A DNA stretch of 64,000 nucleotides from Microbispora siamensis (GTDB lineage: Bacteria > Actinomycetota > Actinomycetes > Streptosporangiales > Streptosporangiaceae). The notes under the pieces were generated by a model. The model was given only the letters and a program-made list of their open reading frames with translations, had not been told where the DNA came from and made no database searches. Positions within the stretch are counted from its first letter, which is position 1; each line of letters starts with the position of its first letter. Below are positions 60,868-64,000 of this stretch, piece after piece. The translations under genes were made by a program, and so were the position numbers. The DNA lies in assembly GCF_016863095.1 (NCBI RefSeq), contig NZ_BOOF01000002.1, positions 124,001 through 188,000 of the forward strand, read 5' to 3'.

Positions 60868-61539
60868 CTAGACGTCGGTGACCCGGATGCCGGCGTGGGC
60901 CTTGTATCGGCGGTTGATCGAGATCAGGTTCGCCGTGAGCGCCTCGACCTGGTGGGCGTTGCGCAGCCGGCCCGCGTAGACGCCGCGCGCGCCGGGGATG
61001 CGGCCCGCGAGCGCGCGTACGACGTCGGTGGCCTCGCGGTCGTCGCCGAGCACGAGCACGTCGAGGTCGATCTCCGCCACCGAGGGGTCGAGCAGCAGCA
61101 CCGCCGACACGTGATGGAAGGCCGCGACCACCCGGCTGCCGGTCAGCACCGCCGCCGCCTGCTGCGCCGCGCTGCCCTCTTCCACCGGCAGCGCGTACGC
61201 CCCCTGCTTGTCGAAGCCGAGCGGGTTGACGCAGTCCACCACGATCTTTCCGTCGAGCGGTTCGCGCAGGGACTCCAGCAGCGCCTTGTGCCCCTCCCAG
61301 GGCACCGCGACGATCACGACGTCCGCCTCGGCCGCCACGTCGGCGTTCGCGGCCCCGCGTACGCCGATCTCGCGCGCCGCCTCCTGGGCGCGCTCGGCGC
61401 TGCGCGAGCCGATCAGCACGGTGTGCCCGGCCAGCGAGAACCGGCGGGCCAGTCCCTTGCCCTGATCCCCGGTACCGCCCAGGATGCCGATGGTCAGCGC
61501 GGAGACGTCGGGCAGATCTACGGTGGTGTGCTCAACCAT
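60868..61539 (-). CDS. fno: F420H2:NADP oxidoreductase
   Basis: 223-residue enzyme exchanging hydride between coenzyme F420 and NADP. N-terminal Rossmann motif ILGGTGDQGKGLARRFSLAGH with SRSAERA, DVVIVAVPWEGH, VVDCVNPLGFDKQGAY, VVAAFHHVSA and the C-terminal GRLRNAHQVEALTANLISINRRYK are typical. It points to use of F420, common in actinobacteria. A CATGAT hexamer lies six bases before the ATG. Confidence 0.93.
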   Translation of the reverse strand: MVEHTTVDLPDVSALTIGILGGTGDQGKGLARRFSLAGHTVLIGSRSAERAQEAAREIGVRGAANADVAAEADVVIVAVPWEGHKALLESLREPLDGKIVVDCVNPLGFDKQGAYALPVEEGSAAQQAAAVLTGSRVVAAFHHVSAVLLLDPSVAEIDLDVLVLGDDREATDVVRALAGRIPGARGVYAGRLRNAHQVEALTANLISINRRYKAHAGIRVTDV

Positions 61540-61613
61540 GGGTCAGATCATGCCAGCAGGTCATCGCCGCGACCTCTCCGGGGCGTCCCCGCCGGGATGC
61601 CGAGGACCGCGCT

Positions 61614-62381
61614 TCACACGTCCCAGCGGCGGTATCCGAGCACGACAACGGCGATCAGGACGACAGTCCAGGCCATGAGGAGCAGCCCACCGTGCACCGG
61701 TGTCACCGCGCCCGCGTCCTCGGCCGGCGGGAACCACATGGCGAATCCGGCACTGTCCGGGAGGTATCTCGCCGCGGGGACATGGTCGCGCAGGAGCGGT
61801 CCGGCGATGAAGAGATACCCCAGCAACACGACGACCGCCGCGAGCGTCCGGCGCACGAGGGCGCCGACGGCCGCGCTGATCAGCGTCGTGAGCGCGAGGT
61901 ACGCGGTCACGCCGCCCAGCGCCCCCGCGACACGGCCCGAGGTCACGGGTGCGGCCGTGTCGCCGAGCACACCGGCCGCGAGCGCCACCCCGGACGCGGC
62001 CGTGATCGCCGCCGCGGGAAGCACGACGATCGCCAACGCGACGTGCTTGGCGGTGAACTGGAGGGCGCGGCGAGGCATCGCGGTCAGCGTGGTGCGAATC
62101 TGCCCGCCGACGTACTCGGAGCACGCGGCCATGACGCCGAGGATGACGAAGCCGGCCTGCCCGTAGCCGATCGAAGCCAGTCCGATGTCAGGAGCGCTCC
62201 TGGTTCCGGTCGAATCCCGCAGACCGGCGTTCGTGAACGCGATCGCGAGGATCAGATTCACTACGAAAGTGCCTCCCAGCGTGAGGAAGGTCGCCGGAAG
62301 AGTCGCGAGCTTCGACAGCTCCGCCGCGAGCGCCTGGGCCGCTTCCCGGCCACGGGTGCGAGTCGCCGGGGGGACCGTCAT
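61614..62381 (-). CDS. ABC-2 type permease
   Basis: 255-residue permease with about six helices and the AAELSKLATLPAT opening shared with its neighbour; ACSEYVGGQIRTTLTAMPRRALQFTAKH follows helix 2. It is the last gene of a leftward ATPase - permease - permease operon, and its ATG overlaps the preceding stop by four bases, with GGAGGG upstream. Substrate unknown. Confidence 0.88.
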   Translation of the reverse strand: MTVPPATRTRGREAAQALAAELSKLATLPATFLTLGGTFVVNLILAIAFTNAGLRDSTGTRSAPDIGLASIGYGQAGFVILGVMAACSEYVGGQIRTTLTAMPRRALQFTAKHVALAIVVLPAAAITAASGVALAAGVLGDTAAPVTSGRVAGALGGVTAYLALTTLISAAVGALVRRTLAAVVVLLGYLFIAGPLLRDHVPAARYLPDSAGFAMWFPPAEDAGAVTPVHGGLLLMAWTVVLIAVVVLGYRRWDV

Positions 62382-63142
62382 GCGTCCCTCCGCGTGAACG
62401 AGATCGCGGCGGTCACGAGCAGCACCGTCACCCAGGCGGTCATCACCAGGCCCCCGGTGAGCGGGCTGATCTCGGCGGTGCTGTCGGCGAGCTTCCGGAT
62501 GAACATCCGGACCCCGGCCATGTCGGGCAGGTAATTCGCGAGCGGCGTGATCTTGGTCAGCAGGTAGGTGACGGAGACGACCGAGGTGTTCGCGATGAGC
62601 ACCGCGAGCGGAACGACCCCGTGGCGGGTGAGTACGGTGATTCCGGCGGCGAGGAGCGCGGAGTACACCCAGTAACAGGCCACACCCGCCAGCCGCGGAA
62701 CGTCGTCCGCTCCCAGTGCCGGGGCGTGCTCGCCGAGCACCACCCGGACGACGCCCATGGTGGTCACTGCCGCGGTGATGGCGAGCATCGCGCTGCTGAT
62801 CGCGATCGCGGACAACTTCGCAAGCAGGAATCGGAGGCGGGAGGGGACTGCGGTCAGGCTGGTGGTGATCTGACGCCCGCCTCCAGAGTCCGCGCTCTCG
62901 GTGACGTACTCGCTGCTGACGGCGACGACGCCGAGAATGATCGCTCCGACCACGCCGAAAGCCAGCTCCTGATAGCCGGTATCGATCGCGGCGATCGCCG
63001 CGGGGCCTCGGTCGATCGCGCCGAGGGCCGCGGAGGCGGTGATCGCGGCGATCACGCCCGGCACGACCACCCCGGCCGCCGTCGCGATCCACACCGCCGG
63101 CAACGAGGCGAGCTTCGAGGTCTCTGCCGCGAGCGCCCTCAT
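62378..63142 (-). CDS. ABC-2 type permease
   Basis: 254-residue permease related to the next one (AAETSKLASLPAVWIA start; VSSEYVTESADSGGGRQITTSLTAVPSRLRFLLAK after helix 2, residues 74-108). About six helices. It overlaps its neighbours by four bases at each end, so ATPase and both permeases are coupled. The two probably form a heterodimeric channel. Confidence 0.88.
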   Translation of the reverse strand: MRALAAETSKLASLPAVWIATAAGVVVPGVIAAITASAALGAIDRGPAAIAAIDTGYQELAFGVVGAIILGVVAVSSEYVTESADSGGGRQITTSLTAVPSRLRFLLAKLSAIAISSAMLAITAAVTTMGVVRVVLGEHAPALGADDVPRLAGVACYWVYSALLAAGITVLTRHGVVPLAVLIANTSVVSVTYLLTKITPLANYLPDMAGVRMFIRKLADSTAEISPLTGGLVMTAWVTVLLVTAAISFTRRDA

Positions 63143-63879
63143 GACGCAGCACCGGTGGTGAGGGCGAAGAACGCGTCCTCAAGGGTGCGGTATGCGCCGG
63201 TGACCTCGCCGAGGGTGCCGTCCGCCACGACTTTGCCCTCGTTGACGACCACGACGTCATCCACTGTCTCCGCGAGCTCCCCCATCAGGTGGCCGGACAG
63301 CAGCACGGTCCGGCCGGACGCGGCGCGTTCGCGAAGAAGGGTCCTGATCCACCGGATGCCGTCGGGGTCCAGCCCGTTCACCGGCTCGTCCAGGACGAGG
63401 ATCTCCGGGTCGCCGAGCAGCGCCGTCGCCAGCCCGAGCCGACGTCCCATGCCCAGCGAGTAAGCGCCGACGCGCTTGGACGCGGCGTTCGTCAGGCCCA
63501 CGACCTCGAGCACCTCGTCGACACGTGCACGCGGCAACCCCGCGGAGCGGGCCACCCATCGCAGGTGCGCCCGGCCCGTCCGCGCCCGATGCGCGCCGGG
63601 GCCGTCCAGCATGGCCCCGACCATGGCGAGCGGGTCAGGAAGTTTCGCGAACGGGACGGAACCGATGAGCGCCGCGCCGGAGGTCGCCCGATCCAGGCCC
63701 AGCAGAATGCGCAGTGTGGAGCTTTTGCCCGCGCCGTTCGGGCCGAGGAACCCGGTCACTCTTCCGGGGCGGGCCCGGAAGCTGATGCCGCTCAGAATCT
63801 CTCTGGAGCCCCGCCGCTTGACGAGGTTGTCGATCGTAATCACGTCCACATGTGAACGCGAGGCATCACCTCCGGTCAT
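63139..63879 (-). CDS. ABC transporter ATP-binding protein
   Basis: 246-residue ATPase: Walker A GPNGAGKSS, signature YSLGMGRRLG, Walker B ILVLDEPVNGLDPDG, H-loop SGHLMGEL. It lacks the long C-terminal domain of the other ABC ATPase in this window (44671-45609), but is otherwise close to it. The ATG at 63879 lacks a clear ribosome binding site; GTG 63849 is an alternative. It begins the operon with two ABC-2 permeases and faces a rightward gene at the window edge. Confidence 0.92.
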   Translation of the reverse strand: MTGGDASRSHVDVITIDNLVKRRGSREILSGISFRARPGRVTGFLGPNGAGKSSTLRILLGLDRATSGAALIGSVPFAKLPDPLAMVGAMLDGPGAHRARTGRAHLRWVARSAGLPRARVDEVLEVVGLTNAASKRVGAYSLGMGRRLGLATALLGDPEILVLDEPVNGLDPDGIRWIRTLLRERAASGRTVLLSGHLMGELAETVDDVVVVNEGKVVADGTLGEVTGAYRTLEDAFFALTTGAAS

Positions 63880-63975
63880 CGGACCGACGACCGGACTCGG
63901 TTGCGCGGCTCGGACTCAGATCTCTCCGACCCTGGTCCGATGCGCCGTTCAGGGGCGCGTCCTTAGATTGGGACC

Positions 63976-64000
63976 ATGGGGGTCGACCAAGCACTTCCGA
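63976..64000 (+). CDS. Possible gene start cut by the window edge
   Basis: An ATG opens eight codons to the end of the window, divergent from the ABC ATPase gene. Too short to identify. Confidence 0.2.

Overview
The window is high-GC actinomycete chromosome with strong G/C preference at third codon positions. It carries the actinobacterial order lipA, DUF4191, RDD protein, glnA, glnE, glnA2, nadE, panB, plus an F420-linked NADP reductase, SARP and NarL-type signalling, CGNR regulators and GlnR-type sites. A Streptosporangiales-like organism fits best; the genus cannot be fixed from sequence reading alone. No rRNA, tRNA or CRISPR array was recognised.

Layout. 1-11 kb: an M48-like membrane protein without its catalytic histidines, lipA, a DUF4191 protein, a methyltransferase, a CBS protein with an SLC13/ArsB-type transporter, a two-component pair, an RDD protein, an unidentified membrane protein, then glnA behind a four-element GlnR site. 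11-22 kb: accessory genes, namely MFS/LysR and multicopper oxidase/LysR divergent sets, methyltransferase, acetyltransferase, a secreted metallopeptidase-like protein with a destroyed zinc site, a SnoaL-like protein and a second MFS exporter. 22-32 kb: glnE, a glutamine amidotransferase, hydrolase, CGNR regulator, DinB-like protein, PLP lyase, hotdog protein, and glnA2 with its own GlnR half site.

32-42 kb: a signalling block. Two paralogous large sensor kinases flank an ArsR/MFS divergent pair and are followed by a rare regulator joining a SARP DNA-binding/BTAD half to a complete receiver and a degenerate LuxR-type helix-turn-helix. nadE follows. 42-48 kb: an ABC-2 exporter, one permease of which has a large lectin-like ectodomain, divergent from a kinase/regulator pair; the kinase gene has a 27-bp tandem repeat and a glycine-rich insertion in its ATP-lid region.

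48-57 kb: a secreted modular GH18 chitinase, and a TetR/DHA2-MFS drug-resistance pair separated by a TnpB element lacking TnpA. Removing the element in silico rejoins the two genes with a stop seven bases before the TetR start. 57-64 kb: panB, a trans-sulfuration-type PLP enzyme, hydrolase, phytase-like secreted protein, F420:NADP reductase and a second three-gene ABC-2 exporter.

Nitrogen theme: glnA keeps the adenylylated tyrosine and sits with glnE, whereas glnA2 has tryptophan at the matching place. Both appear under GlnR, so probably only GlnA is also controlled by GlnE.
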